Below, one piece after another: positions 1 to 9,121 of a DNA stretch of 64,000 nt (the stretch's first letter is position 1; each line of letters begins with the position of its first letter). Under the pieces are notes generated by a model that was not told the DNA's origin, did not search any database, and saw only the letters and a list, made by a program, of their open reading frames with translations. The stretch is from NCBI GenBank assembly GCA_963706685.1, contig CAVPMY010000002.1, positions 124,001-188,000 of the forward strand, in the 5' to 3' direction. This DNA is from CADEEN01 sp963706685 (GTDB taxonomy: Bacteria; Pseudomonadota; Gammaproteobacteria; Burkholderiales; Burkholderiaceae_C). The position numbers and the translations under genes were made by a program.

Positions 1-557
1 CCTCGTCATCGGCGGTGCCGGCGGCGTCGGCTCGATCACGATCCAGCTGCTGCGCGCGCTGACCGACCTGACCGTGATCGCCACCGCGTCGCGACCCGAG
101 ACCCAGGCCTGGGTGCGCGAGTGCGGCGCCCATCACGTGATCGACCACCGCCAGCCGCTGGCGCCGCAAGTGAAGGCGCTCGGCCTCGGCGCGCCGGGCT
201 TCGTGTTCTCGACCACGCAGACCGACGCGCACTACGCCGACATCGTCGAGCTGATCGCGCCGCAGGGCCGCTTCGGCCTGATCGACGACCCGGCAGCAAC
301 TCAGCGCCTTGCCGCTGAAGGGCAAGGCCGTGTCGCTGCATTGGGAGCTGATGTTCACGCGCTCGATGTTCGGCACGCCGGACATGGCGCGGCAGGGGCA
401 GTTGCTGAACGAGGTGGCGGCGCTGGTCGACGCCGGGCGCATCCGCTCGACGGCCACCGAAGTCGCCGGCAAGATCGATGCCGCGACGCTGCGCCGGGTG
501 CATGCGCAGATCGAAAGCGGCTCGGCGCGCGGCAAGATCGTGCTCGAAGGATTCTGA
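1..557 (+). CDS. Zinc-type alcohol dehydrogenase/quinone oxidoreductase, 3' part, frameshifted
   Basis: This is the C-terminal part of a medium-chain dehydrogenase/reductase; its start lies before the window. The first visible residues carry the Rossmann NAD(P)-binding motif GGAGGVGS. The chain continues with a typical cofactor fold and ends at the stop at 555-557. The frame changes near 290-296: frame 2 reads IDDPAATQ, whereas frame 3 reads QQLSALPLKGK and then the conserved HWELMFTRS. Removing one G from the GG at 292-293 restores IDDPQQLSALPLKGK, so there is a one-base insertion, either an assembly error or a real mutation. It probably reduces or oxidises aldehydes, alcohols or quinones; the substrate is unknown. 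The SnoaL-like gene starts 6 bases downstream, so the two are probably cotranscribed. Confidence 0.8.
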
Positions 558-563
558 GGCCGC

Positions 564-947
564 ATGACGCACGATCTGGACGCCAACAAGCGCAACGCCA
601 TCGACTTCTATCGCACGGCCTACCTGGGCGACCCCGCCAAGGCAGTCAAGCTGTACGTCGGCGCCGACTACATCCAGCACAACCCGGTGGTGGCGGACGG
701 CAAGCAGGCCTTCATCGACTACTTCACCGAGATGGCGCAGCAGTACCCGGGCAAGTCGATCGAGTTCGTGCGTGCGGTGGCCGAGGGTGATCTGGTCGCG
801 CTGCACACGCACCAGACCTGGCCGGGTGGCGACGAGTACGTGACGATGGACTTCTTCCGCTTCGACGTCGACGGCAAGATCGTCGAACATTGGGACGCTA
901 TCCAGGCTGTGCCGCCCGAGACGAAGAGCGGCAACTTGATGTATTGA
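564..947 (+). CDS. SnoaL-like/NTF2-fold protein
   Basis: A 127-residue protein of the SnoaL-like branch of the NTF2 superfamily, annotated in relatives as a predicted aldol-condensation-catalysing enzyme. Family features visible are the N-terminal helix with NKRNAIDFYRTAYLGDP, the pocket segment YIQHNPVVADGKQAF and the C-terminal strands ending DGKIVEHWDAIQAVP. The length is normal for the family. No signal peptide is present, so it is cytoplasmic. It follows the alcohol dehydrogenase by 6 bases and probably shares its transcript. Its substrate cannot be read from sequence. The family call is firm and the enzymatic role is open. Confidence 0.85.
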   Translation: MTHDLDANKRNAIDFYRTAYLGDPAKAVKLYVGADYIQHNPVVADGKQAFIDYFTEMAQQYPGKSIEFVRAVAEGDLVALHTHQTWPGGDEYVTMDFFRFDVDGKIVEHWDAIQAVPPETKSGNLMY

Positions 948-1113
948 TCCGGCGCGACGGTACGCGCCCAGTTGCTGTCGCGCAGCCGCATGTCAGGCAT
1001 GCGGCAACAACACGACTGACGACGTCACGACGCGGCTGAACAGTCCGCCGCGCTGACGTTGCTGGTCGAACTGAACCCGACTTTTCCGTACCTTTTCCGT
1101 ACCGCCAAGAACA

Positions 1114-1141
1114 AAGGGCCTGGCACCAACGCCAAGCCCTT
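1114..1141 (-). terminator. Rho-independent terminator downstream of tRNA-Val
   Basis: On the minus strand an 11-bp stem (AAGGGCTTGGC pairing with GCCAGGCCCTT, one G-T pair) encloses a 6-base loop and is followed by a T-rich tail. It lies 18 bases past the tRNA 3' end, as expected for its terminator. The rest of 948-1159 shows no gene; it contains a direct repeat of CTTTTCCGTA near 1081-1099. Confidence 0.7.
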
Positions 1142-1159
1142 GATTCCATCTACCGGAAT

Positions 1160-1236
1160 TGGTAGGCGCGATTGGACTCGAACCAACGACCCCCACCATG
1201 TCAAGGTGGTGCTCTAACCAGCTGAGCTACGCGCCT
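1160..1236 (-). tRNA. tRNA-Val (anticodon GAC)
   Basis: The reverse complement folds into a full 77-nt cloverleaf. The 7-bp acceptor stem AGGCGCG/CGCGCCT is perfect, the D arm is GCTC...GAGC, and the anticodon stem CCACC/GGTGG holds the loop TTGACAT with anticodon GAC (plus-strand positions 1200-1202). The T arm is GTTGG-TTCGAGT-CCAAT. The 3' CCA is encoded. It lies 40 bases downstream of relA on the same strand, an arrangement common in Burkholderiales. Confidence 0.97.
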
Positions 1237-1276
1237 GGAAGGGGCAAATTCTAGCAGCGAAAAAACACCCGACTGC

Positions 1277-3476
1277 TCAGCGCCGCCTGGCTGAGCGCAC
1301 GCCGCTGACCTGGGCCACCTGCTTCAACACCTGCGACAAACGCACGCTGCTGGCCACTTCAACGGTGAAGGTCATCCAGGCGGTGGCCGTGCCGCCACCA
1401 CGCACGCTTTGCGTGTGGGCGCCGGTGACATTGACCTTCTCCTTGGCGAAAACCTCGGTGATGTCGCGCAGCAGGCTCGGCCGGTCGTGCGCCTCGACGA
1501 GCACATCGATCGGATACAGCGCGCCCTCGTGCTGGGCCTTGCCCCACTCGACGGTGATCACGCGATCGGGCGAATGCGCGCGCATGTGGCGCAGGTTGCT
1601 GCAGTGGCGGCGGTGGATGGCCACGCCCTTGCCGCGGGTCACGAAACCGTCGATCTCGTCGGGCGGCGCGGGCCGGCAGCAGCGCGCCAGCGTCGTCATC
1701 AGCGAATCGACACCGACGACGAGCACGCCGCTGCGCTGCGCGGCATCGCCGGCACGCGAGCGCTTGATCAACGGTGCTTCTTCGACCGGCGCCGGCGCCG
1801 CGGGCCGCAGCAACTGCTCGATGTGGCGCAGCGAGAATTCTTCCTTGCCCACGACTTCGTAGAGCGCATCGGCCGACTTGAAGCCGAGCCGCGCGGCCAG
1901 TTCATCGCGCTCCAGCGCGGTCTTGCCTTCGCGCTGCAGCAGCTTTTCCACCAGCTCGCGACCGCGCGCGATCGTCTGGGCCTGCGCCTGCGCGTTGAAC
2001 CAGGCGCGCACCTTGGCGCGCGAGCGCTGGCCGGCAAGGTAGCCGAGTTCCGGGTTGAGCCAGTCGAGCGAAGGGCCGCCCTCCTTGGCCACCGTGACTT
2101 CGACCGTCTGGCCATTGGCCAGCGCCGTGTTCAGCGGCACCATGGCGCCATCGACGCGGGCGCCGCGGCAGCGGTGGCCGAGGTCGGTGTGCAGGGCATA
2201 GGCAAAGTCCACCGGCGTCGAATCGGCCGCAAGCTCGACCACCGTGGCCTGCGGCGTGAAGACGTAGATGCGATCGTCGGCGCCACTCACCGACGGCACG
2301 GCCGCGAAATCGCGCTCCCAGGCCAGCAACTGGCGCAGCACGGCCTTGCGCGCCAATGCGATGCGCTCGTCGCTGGCGCCACCTTCCTTGTACGCCCAAT
2401 GCGCCGCCACGCCGAACTCGGCGTGTTCGTGCATCGCCCGGGTGCGGATCTGGATTTCGATCGCGCGGCCGTCGTCATTGCGAATGACGGTGTGCAGCGA
2501 TTGATAGCCGTTGGGCTTGGGCTTGGCGATGTAGTCGTCGAACTCGCTGTCCACCGCATGCCAGCGCTCGTGCACGCGCGCCAACACGGCGTAGCAGGCA
2601 GCAACATCGGCAACGACGACGCGCAGCGCCGCCAGGTCCATCACCTGATCGAGCGCGAGCTGCTTGCCGTGCATCTTCTTCCAGATGCTGTAGAGGTGCT
2701 TCGGCCGGCCCTGTACTTCAGCGTGCAGGCCATGCCCTTCCAAGAACGCCGCCAACGTGGCCCGAAACGATTCGACGGCAGCCTCACGGCGGGCGCGTGT
2801 CTCGTCGAGGCCGCGGGCCACGCGCACGTACTCGTCGGACTGCAGGAAACGGAACGACAGATCCTCCAGCTCCCACTTGATCTGCCAGATGCCCAGCCGG
2901 TTGGCCAGCGGTGCAAACACGGTCTGCGATTCGCGCGCCACGTCTTGCGGGCACGGCACGCGGGCCGCAGCATGCCAGCGCAGTGTCTGCAGGCGCGAGG
3001 CCAGGCGCAGCAGCACGACGCGCAAGTCGCGCGAGAAGGCGAGCAGCATCTTGCGCACGCGCTCGGTCTGCTGGGCCTGCGCCTGGGCGTCGCTCAACAG
3101 CACAGCGCCGCGCGCCGCGCGCTGGATCTGCACGAGCTTGCGCGTGTGCTCGACCAGGCTCGCATACGACGGGCCGAAAGCCTTGCCGACAATCTCCTGC
3201 GGCCGCTGCAACCAATCGCTCGCATAGACCAGATAGGCCGCGGCCTGCATCGCCGGCGCAGCGCCGATGGCAGCCAGGATCGCGGCCACGCCGTCGGCAT
3301 GTGCCAGCGCGTTCTCGCCGGTGTCGAGTGCGTGGCCGGCTGAGCAGCGGTTCGGCAAACGCCCGGGCGCGCGCCAGCGACGCGGCGCCATCGGCTTCGG
3401 CATCGGTGGCCAAGGCGACGATCGGCGCGGCCTGCGTCGCATCGGCAGGCCGCGAGAGTGCGGCCGTGGTCTTCAT
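1277..3476 (-). CDS. relA: RelA-type (p)ppGpp synthetase, one N-terminal frameshift
   Basis: Makes (p)ppGpp from ATP and GTP/GDP in the stringent response. In order it has a degenerate HD hydrolase domain (the HD pair replaced in AAYLVYA), the synthetase domain with EFDDYIAKPKPNGYQSLHT, a TGS domain starting IYVFTPQATVVELAA, and a C-terminal ACT domain. Two features indicate monofunctional RelA rather than SpoT: the EXDD motif (EFDD) in place of RXKD, and loss of the HD catalytic pair. The start is the ATG at 3476, overlapping the stop of the upstream hydrolase as ATGA. The frame changes near 3340-3343, where one extra base separates ...AEPLLS from GHALDTGENALAHADG. With it corrected the protein is about 733 residues, normal for RelA. 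A frameshift in such a gene is more likely an assembly error than decay. Confidence 0.92.
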
Positions 3477-4585
3477 GGCGACATCAAGAACTCGCGCACC
3501 GCTGCCACTTGATCGGGTTGCACCAGCATCGGCGCGTGGCCAACGCCTTCGAACTGCACCAGCCTGGCGCGCGGACCACGTTGCGTCATCGCCTGCGCGG
3601 TGGCTGCGGACAGCAGGTCGCTCTGGCCGCCGCGCAGCAGCAGCGTCGGCAGCGTGAGCTGATCCCAGGCCTGCCACAGCAAGGCCTCGCCGGCTTGCGC
3701 CATCTGCGGCGTCACGGCCTTGAAGGGCAGCGCAATGGCGGGGTCTGAGCGCGGCTTGAGCAGTCGTCGCCGTCGCGATGCAGTTGCGGCTCGGTGAGCG
3801 CCAGCCATTGCTCGCGCGTGTGCGGGCCGAAGCCTTGCGAAATCTCCCACAGCGCATCGGCTGCTTCATCCAGGGTGGCCCATTGGGCGGTTCGTCCGAC
3901 GTAGCCGCCGATGCGCGCAATCGCCGCCGGCTCGATCGTCGGGCCAACATCGTTGATGACGAATCGGCGCAACGGCGAACCTTGTTGTGAGCCCCCAAGG
4001 TCGCCGCCTTGCGGCGCCCGCCCCCCGAGGGGGAGCCCGCAGGCTCGGGGCGGCCCGTCGCCTGCATTGAGCCCCCAAGGTCGCCGCCTTGCGGCGCCCG
4101 CCCCCCGAGGGGGAGCCCGCAGGCTCGGGGCGGCCCGTCGCCTGCTTGAGCGCCGCCACGCCCAGTCCGATCAAGCCGCCCATCGACGTGCCGACCCAGT
4201 CGATCGTCTGGGCGTCGAGCCGCGCCAGCAGCGTCACCATGTCGGCCACGTACTGCGGCACGGCGTAGCTCATCGGATCAGCCAGCCAATCGGAGCGGCC
4301 GCGGCCGACCACGTCGGGGCAGACCACGCGGTAGTCGGTTTGCAGCGCAAGCGCCAGCGTGTCGAAATCGCGGCCCTGCCGCGTCAGCCCGTGCACGCAG
4401 ACCAGCACGCGCGGGTTGGCCGCATCGCCCCACTCCCAGTAGGCCATGCGGTGCAGGCCGCGATTGTCCAGACACTGCACATGGTTGAGGCGTGGTTCAA
4501 CAGGACCGCCGGGCCGCCCCACGGTACTGTTGCGCTCCTCGGGGGCCGCGAGCGTAGCGAGCTTGGGGTCGTCAGGGTTGGTCAC
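3473..4585 (-). pseudogene. Alpha/beta hydrolase disrupted by a tandem 80-bp repeat and a second frameshift
   Basis: The pieces add up to an alpha/beta-hydrolase. The N-terminal part has the oxyanion region VCVHGLTRQGRDFD and the nucleophile elbow GTSMGG (Ser). After an interruption a second piece carries RRFVINDVGPTIEP, and a third ends with the catalytic-His region FEGVGHAPMLVQPD. Two faults separate them. A 160-bp insertion of two 80-bp repeats (3988-4147) lies between LGVAALK and QGSPLRRFV; 160 is not a multiple of three. A small indel lies near 3760-3765 before LLKPRSDP. The first roughly 30 codons overlap another dispersed repeat, so the true start may be near VQCLDNRGL (about 4470). 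The stop overlaps the relA start. The substrate is unknown. The insertion makes real inactivation likely here. Confidence 0.8.
3988..4147. repeat. Two tandem copies of an 80-bp palindromic dispersed repeat
   Basis: Two copies of a 78-bp sequence, 3988-4065 and 4068-4145, are repeated with a period of 80. Each contains the palindromic core CCCCCCGAGGGGG and the inverted pair GCCGCCTTGCGGC. The same class of repeat, usually intergenic, is familiar in Burkholderiales; related cores are visible at about 4530-4565 and 7130-7200. On the minus strand each copy is bounded by CTCA, consistent with a short target duplication or slippage. Here it lies inside the alpha/beta-hydrolase frame and breaks it. 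Confidence 0.9.
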
Positions 4586-4635
4586 TTGTCAGCTCCATCT
4601 CGATAATCGATGCTAACAACGAACGAAAGGCAACC

Positions 4636-5406
4636 ATGCTCACAGGCAAAACGGCAGTCGTCACCGGATCCACCAGCGGCATCGGCCTGGGCATTGCCAA
4701 GGCGCTGGCCACGCATGGCGCCAACGTCGTGCTCAACGGCTTCGGCGATGTCGATGCGGCCAAGGCGCAGTTTCGCGACATCGACGCCGAGATCGGCTAC
4801 CACCCCGCCGACATGAGCAAGCCCGAGCAGATTGCCGATCTCATCGACTATGCCGAGCGCACGCTCGGACGCATCGACGTCCTCGTCAACAACGCCGGCA
4901 TCCAGCATGTGGCGCCGGTCGAGGAGTTTCCGGTCGACAAGTGGAACGCCATCCTGGCCATCAACCTGACCTCGGCGTTTCACACCACGCGCCTGGCCCT
5001 GCCGGGCATGAGGGCTCGCCAATGGGGCCGCATCATCAATGTCGCCTCGACGCATGGCCTGGTGGCCTCGGCGCAGAAGAGCGCCTACGTGGCCTCGAAG
5101 CACGGCCTGATCGGCTTCACCAAATCGATCGCGCTGGAAACCGCCACCACCGGCATCACCGTCAATGCGATCTGCCCGGGCTGGGTGCTGACGCCACTGG
5201 TGCAGAAGCAGGTCGATGCGCGCGCGGCCGCCGAAGGCGTCGACGACGCCGAAGCCAAGCGCCGACTGCTGGCCGACAAGCAGCCGTCACTGCAATTCAC
5301 CACGCCCGAGCAACTCGGCGAACTCGCGGTCTTCCTGTGCACGCCGGCTGCGGACAACATCCGCGGTGCGGCGTTCAATGTCGACGGCGGCTGGGCGGCG
5401 CAATAA
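4636..5406 (+). CDS. bdhA: D-3-hydroxybutyrate dehydrogenase (short-chain dehydrogenase)
   Basis: A 256-residue classical short-chain dehydrogenase that interconverts 3-hydroxybutyrate and acetoacetate with NAD, used in poly-3-hydroxybutyrate turnover. Motifs seen are the cofactor motif TGSTSGIG, NNAG, the catalytic Ser in NVASTHG, and YVASK with the Tyr-Lys pair. The subfamily segment ITVNAICPGWVLTPLVQKQ and the ending NVDGGWAAQ are typical of BdhA rather than generic SDRs. The start follows AAAGG with good spacing. It is divergent from the hydrolase with a 50-base gap. There is no signal peptide, so the protein is cytoplasmic. Confidence 0.93.
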   Translation: MLTGKTAVVTGSTSGIGLGIAKALATHGANVVLNGFGDVDAAKAQFRDIDAEIGYHPADMSKPEQIADLIDYAERTLGRIDVLVNNAGIQHVAPVEEFPVDKWNAILAINLTSAFHTTRLALPGMRARQWGRIINVASTHGLVASAQKSAYVASKHGLIGFTKSIALETATTGITVNAICPGWVLTPLVQKQVDARAAAEGVDDAEAKRRLLADKQPSLQFTTPEQLGELAVFLCTPAADNIRGAAFNVDGGWAAQ

Positions 5407-5466
5407 CAGAGCCATCCCCTGAGCGGCTGCGCGGCGGCCGCTGGTTGACGCTGGCGCTGTGCGCTA

Positions 5467-6210
5467 CTACTTCATCATCTGCGCCGAGCCGCTGACCGTG
5501 GCAACGACATCGCCCTTGCCGGCCTCGGTCGGCAGCGCTTCATCGGCCGCCTGCGCCGACATGACGCGTGACCGCATCATCGGCACCGGACCACCGCCGG
5601 GTTCGTTGGTGGACACGTTGACCTCGCGCACGGCGTAGCCGCTGTAGCCGAACTGCTGGCTCATCTGCTGCACCTTGGCGCGCCAATCGGCGATGGCCTG
5701 CGCCACGACCTCGCCCTCGACTTTGTCGCGGGCCTGCTTCGACAAGGTGTAGCCGACACGGGCGATATTCATCGTGCTGATGCGGCCAGTGAGTTGCGCA
5801 ATTGCCGCGCTGTCCTTGCCTTGCACCATCAACTCGGCGCTGCCCTGCCAGCCGGTGATCGTGGGTTGTCCCGCGGGCTGTCCGCTGCGCGGGTTGCCGT
5901 AGCGCGGATAGAGCGAGAAGTTGCCGGTCTGCACCTCCACCTTGCCGGGCTGGGCGATTTTCTTGGCCTCGACAAGCGCCGCATCCAGCGCCTGCTTCAG
6001 CGCCGACTGCACGCTTTGCGCGTCGTTGCCTTCGCGCGTCGCGCTGAAGACCACCGACAGCACGTCCTTGGTGACTTCGACCGACGCCGTGGTCGTCAGG
6101 TTGAGCACGCCCGACGGTGGCGGCTGTACCTGCGCCGAGGCACCCCCGGCACTCAGGACGGCGGCCAGCGCCCACGACGCGCAACGCAGTTCTTCAGATT
6201 TCTTGAACAT
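5467..6210 (-). CDS. Periplasmic SIMPL (DUF541) domain protein
   Basis: A 247-residue protein with a signal peptide (MFKKSEELRC... to GGASA|Q) followed by one SIMPL domain, visible as LNLTTTASVEVTKDVLSVVFSATREG and the central YPRYG segment. The family is periplasmic and linked to oxidative or envelope stress in a few members; no catalytic activity is established. The start at 6210 is preferred over upstream in-frame codons because AGGA precedes it at proper spacing and the signal peptide begins there. It converges with bdhA, leaving about 60 bases, and is divergent from ompR. Confidence 0.85.
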   Translation of the reverse strand: MFKKSEELRCASWALAAVLSAGGASAQVQPPPSGVLNLTTTASVEVTKDVLSVVFSATREGNDAQSVQSALKQALDAALVEAKKIAQPGKVEVQTGNFSLYPRYGNPRSGQPAGQPTITGWQGSAELMVQGKDSAAIAQLTGRISTMNIARVGYTLSKQARDKVEGEVVAQAIADWRAKVQQMSQQFGYSGYAVREVNVSTNEPGGGPVPMMRSRVMSAQAADEALPTEAGKGDVVATVSGSAQMMK

Positions 6211-6311
6211 TGGATTCCTATCGCCCAGTGCCACCACAAAACCCAGTATGCGCATGCGTCGGCGCGCAATCAGGCGAGCCGGCGCAGCGTGAACTAAGGA
6301 ACGGCAAGACA

Positions 6312-6374
6312 TGTAACTTGAGGTCAGGCTCGACTTTTTGGCCCCTCGAACTTGTAACATGCGCTGCAGTTACA
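6312..6374. promoter_or_regulatory. Three TGTAAC hexamers ahead of ompR, possible OmpR boxes
   Basis: TGTAAC occurs at 6312-6317 and 6353-6358, and inverted (GTTACA) at 6369-6374. ACATGTAACT (6310-6319) and AGTTACATGT (6368-6377) are a perfect 10-bp inverted repeat. GTTACA/TGTAAC hexamers are the core of OmpR operators in enterobacteria. They lie between the divergent SIMPL gene and ompR, which suggests autoregulation. This is inferred from the motif only. Confidence 0.5.
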
Positions 6375-6394
6375 TGTCCGGAGACCCCCCTCAA

Positions 6395-7130
6395 ATGAAT
6401 ACCCCCGCCCAAGCCCGAGCCGACCGCGTTGTCGTCGTCGACGACGACGCCCGCATCCGCGACCTGCTGCGCCGCTACCTGACGCAAGAAGGCTTCGAGG
6501 TGCTGCTGGCCGAAGATGCCAAGGCGCTGAACCGGCTGCTGACGCGCGAAACCATCGACCTGATCGTGCTCGACCTGATGCTGCCCGGCGAAGACGGCCT
6601 GTCGATCTGCCGCCGCCTGCGCGCGGCCAACGACACGACGCCGATCATCATGCTGACGGCCAAGGTCGAGGACGTCGACCGCATCGTCGGCCTCGAGGTC
6701 GGCGCCGACGACTACCTGCCCAAGCCGTTCAACCCGCGCGAGCTGCTGGCGCGCATCCATGCCGTGCTGCGCCGCCGCCCGGCGATCGAAGCCCCGGGCG
6801 CGCCGTCCAAGGAAGCGCAGACGGTGACCTTCGGGCCCTTCGAGTTCGACCTGTCGCTGCGCCGCCTGCAAAAGGACGGCGAGCAGATTGCGCTGACCAC
6901 CGGCGAGTTCTCGATGTTGAAGGCGCTGGTGCGCCACCCGCGCCAGCCGCTGTCGCGCGACAAGCTGGCGCAACTGGCGCGCGGCCGCGAGTTCGAACCT
7001 TTCGACCGCAGCCTCGATGTGCAGATCTCGCGCCTGCGCAAGATGATCGAGCCCGATCCCGTCGCAACCGCGCTACATCCAGACCGTGTGGGGCGTCGGC
7101 TACGTGTTCGTGCCGGACGGCACGTCATGA
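6395..7130 (+). CDS. ompR: OmpR/RisA-type response regulator, C-terminal frameshift
   Basis: A DNA-binding response regulator acting with the kinase encoded next. The receiver domain (about residues 10-125) shows the acidic pair VDDDARIRD, phospho-acceptor VLDLMLP, Thr in MLTAK and Lys in LPKPF. The C-terminal winged helix includes TTGEFSMLKALVRHP and SRDKLAQLARGRE. The frame breaks near 7055-7060, where one extra C after GATCC turns DPSQPRYIQTVWGVGYVF into nonsense; removing it gives the normal ending ...PDGTS and a stop at 7128-7130 (about 244 residues). The start at 6395 follows GGAG; an alternative ATG at 6374 falls inside the inverted repeat. Gene order with envZ and ispDF fits the RisAS pair of Burkholderiales. 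Confidence 0.9.
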
Positions 7131-7145
7131 CGACCCCCGGCGCCG

Positions 7146-7162
7146 GACCGCCGTAGGCGGTC
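7146..7162. repeat. Small perfect hairpin between ompR and envZ
   Basis: GACCGCC-GTA-GGCGGTC forms a 7-bp perfect hairpin in the 148-base ompR-envZ gap. It is followed by a degenerate copy of the dispersed CCCCGAGGGG repeat (7165-7225). There is no T tract, so it is not an obvious terminator; it may attenuate envZ expression or only be repeat debris. Confidence 0.5.
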
Positions 7163-7278
7163 TGTGCGCCGCGCCCCGAGGGGCTGGCCGGGCCTTGCTT
7201 GGGAGCGGCCCGGCGCAGGCGGCCCGGCGTCCGCTCCGTCAAGTTCCCGACTCGTCGCCAGAACATTCCTTCGGCTTC

Positions 7279-8611
7279 ATGCCCAAACCCCCGGCCCTCG
7301 GGCTGACCCTCTTCTCGCGTACGTTCTTCCTGCTCGCGCTGTTGCTCGGCGCGGGCATCTTTGCCTGGGTGCAGACGCTGCGCTCGCTCGAACTCGAGCC
7401 GCGCGCGGTGCAGGCGGCGCAGCAGGTAGCCAGCCTGGTCAACCTGTCGCGCGAGGCCCTGCGCTACACCGACGGCATCAACCGCGTGGCCGTGGTCAAG
7501 ACGATGACCGACCGCGAGTCGCTGCGTGTGCTGCCGCGCGAGCCGGGCGATCGCTGGGAGCCGTTCGAGGTCGACCGCTTCACACGCCGCGTCGGCGCCG
7601 AGCTGCGCTCGCGGCTGGTGCCCAACACCATCATCGCGCGCAGCGTCAACACCAACCCGGGCCTGTGGGTGGGCTTCTCGATCGACAAGGACGATTTCTG
7701 GCTGCAGGCCGACGTGGCCCGCGTCCTGCCGCTGACGCCGGGCACCTGGTTCATCTGGGTCGGCTCGGCGCTGGCGGCCACGCTGATCGGCTCGGTGATG
7801 ATCGCGCGGCTGATCAACCAGCCGCTGCGCGACCTCAGCTTTGCAGCCAGCCGCATCCGCGAAGGCGAGTTCGACTCGGTGCTCGACGAGAACACGCTGA
7901 CCAGCGAGATCCGCGACGTCAACATCGGCTTCAACCGCATGGCGCGCGAACTGGCCAAGGTCGAGGAAGACCGCGCCGTGATGCTGGCCGGCATCAGCCA
8001 TGACCTGCGCACGCCGCTGGCGCGCTTGCGGCTCGAAGTCGAAATGAGCGTCAACGACGAAGAAGCCCAGCGCAACATGGCGCTCGACATCGACCAGCTC
8101 GACGCCATCATCGACAAGTTCATGGACTACGCGCGTCCGGGCGACGCCAGGCTGGTGCCGTTGAACCTGGCGCAACTGGTCGACAAGGAGATCGCCACCT
8201 TCCGCGATCCGCGCGAAATCCGCATCACGGCGCGGCTGGCCATCGACCTGCGCGTGATGGCCGACGAGATCGAGCTCGGCCGCGTCTTCGGCAACCTGTT
8301 CGAAAACGCGCGCCGTTATGGCCGCAGCAGCGACACCGGCATCGCCATGGTCAACGTCACCTATGCCCGCTCCGGGCCGTGGATCATCGTCAGCGTGCGC
8401 GACCACGGCCCCGGCGTGGCGCCCGAAAAGCTCGCCCAGCTGACGACGCCGTTCTACCGCGGCGACGCGGCGCGCACCGCCGCCACCGGCGCCGGACTCG
8501 GCCTGGCCATCGTCGAGAAAGCCGTGCAGCGCATGGGCGGCCAGTTCGACATCGACAACGCGCCGGACGGCGGCCTGACTGGCCCACATCCGGTTGAAGC
8601 GCGTGCCGTAG
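7279..8611 (+). CDS. envZ: EnvZ/RisS-type sensor histidine kinase, 3' frameshift
   Basis: An inner-membrane sensor kinase, partner of the OmpR/RisA regulator. It has an N-terminal membrane helix (FFLLALLLGAGIFAWVQ), a periplasmic sensor of about 120 residues, a second helix (WVGSALAATLIGSVMIA), HAMP, the H-box with His in GISHDLRTPLARLRLEVE, and an ATPase domain with NLFENARRYG, VRDHGPGV and GAGLGLAIV. One extra G near 8579-8581 diverts the frame after DGGLT. Restoring it gives ...RIRLKRVP and a stop at 8609-8611, about 443 residues, the normal size. The ATG at 7279 is chosen because family members start shortly before the first membrane helix; no clear ribosome site is seen. Confidence 0.9.
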
Positions 8612-8638
8612 TGGAGACCGCGGCCGCGGAGTACCGCG

Positions 8639-9121
8639 CTAGCGCGCGTGTACAGCAGGCACACAGCGCGCGCCTCGATCGCCCGCCCTTCGCCTACCGG
8701 CCCCATCTTCTCCGCCGTCTTGGCCTTGACGTTGACCTGATCGACGTCGACGCCGAGCGCGCCGGCCAGACGTTCGCGCATCGCACCGACGTGCGGCGCC
8801 AGCTTCGGCGCCTGGGCGACGACCGTTGCTGTCGATGTTGCCGATCGCGTAGCCGGCCGCGCGCACGCGCCGGGCCGCTTCGGCCAGCAGCGTCATCGAA
8901 TCGGCGCCCTTGAACTGCGCGTCGGTGTCGGGAAAGTGGCGGCCGATGTCGCCGAGCGCTGCCGCGCCGAGCAGCGCATCGGTGATCGCGTGGGCCAGCG
9001 CATCGGCGTCGGAGTGCCCGTCCAGGCCCTTGTCGTGCGGCACGTGCACGCCGCCGAGGATCAGCGGCCGGCCCGCCACCAGCGCGTGAATGTCCCAGCC
9101 TTCACCGAGGCGCAGCGTCAT
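8639..9121 (-). CDS. ispF: 2-C-methyl-D-erythritol 2,4-cyclodiphosphate synthase, frameshifted
   Basis: Catalyses the fifth step of the MEP isoprenoid pathway, forming MEcPP. Zinc ligands are visible in GEGWDIHAL and in LDGHSDADALAHAITDALLGA, followed by GDIGRHFPDTD. The frame shifts near 8826, where an extra A separates GNIDS from TVVAQAPKLAPHVGAMRERL; the second part carries NVKAKTAEKMGPVGEG. A two-base GC expansion near 8642-8646 would be needed to reach the TAG at 8639-8641. With both corrected the length is about 159 residues, normal. The gene is essential where the MEP pathway is the only isoprenoid route, so the shifts are probably sequence errors. Confidence 0.88.
   Translation of the reverse strand: MTLRLGEGWDIHALVAGRPLILGGVHVPHDKGLDGHSDADALAHAITDALLGAAALGDIGRHFPDTDAQFKGADSMTLLAEAARRVRAAGYAIGNIDSNGRRPGAEAGAARRCDARTSGRRARRRRRSGQRQGQDGGEDGAGRRRAGDRGARCVPAVHAR

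Noticed and set aside
948..1159. Possible integrase or attachment site next to tRNA-Val
   Set aside because: There is a short direct repeat (CTTTTCCGTA) and a terminator but no integrase frame or tRNA-end duplication.
1409..3343. A 644-codon plus-strand open frame opposite relA
   Set aside because: It is the antisense shadow of conserved RelA domains; no motif or ribosome site.
6712..8781. A 689-codon minus-strand open frame across envZ and ompR
   Set aside because: Its only protein-like part is the first 64 codons, which are the ispF C-terminus read through a frameshift. The rest is antisense to clear kinase and regulator motifs and is an artefact of high GC.
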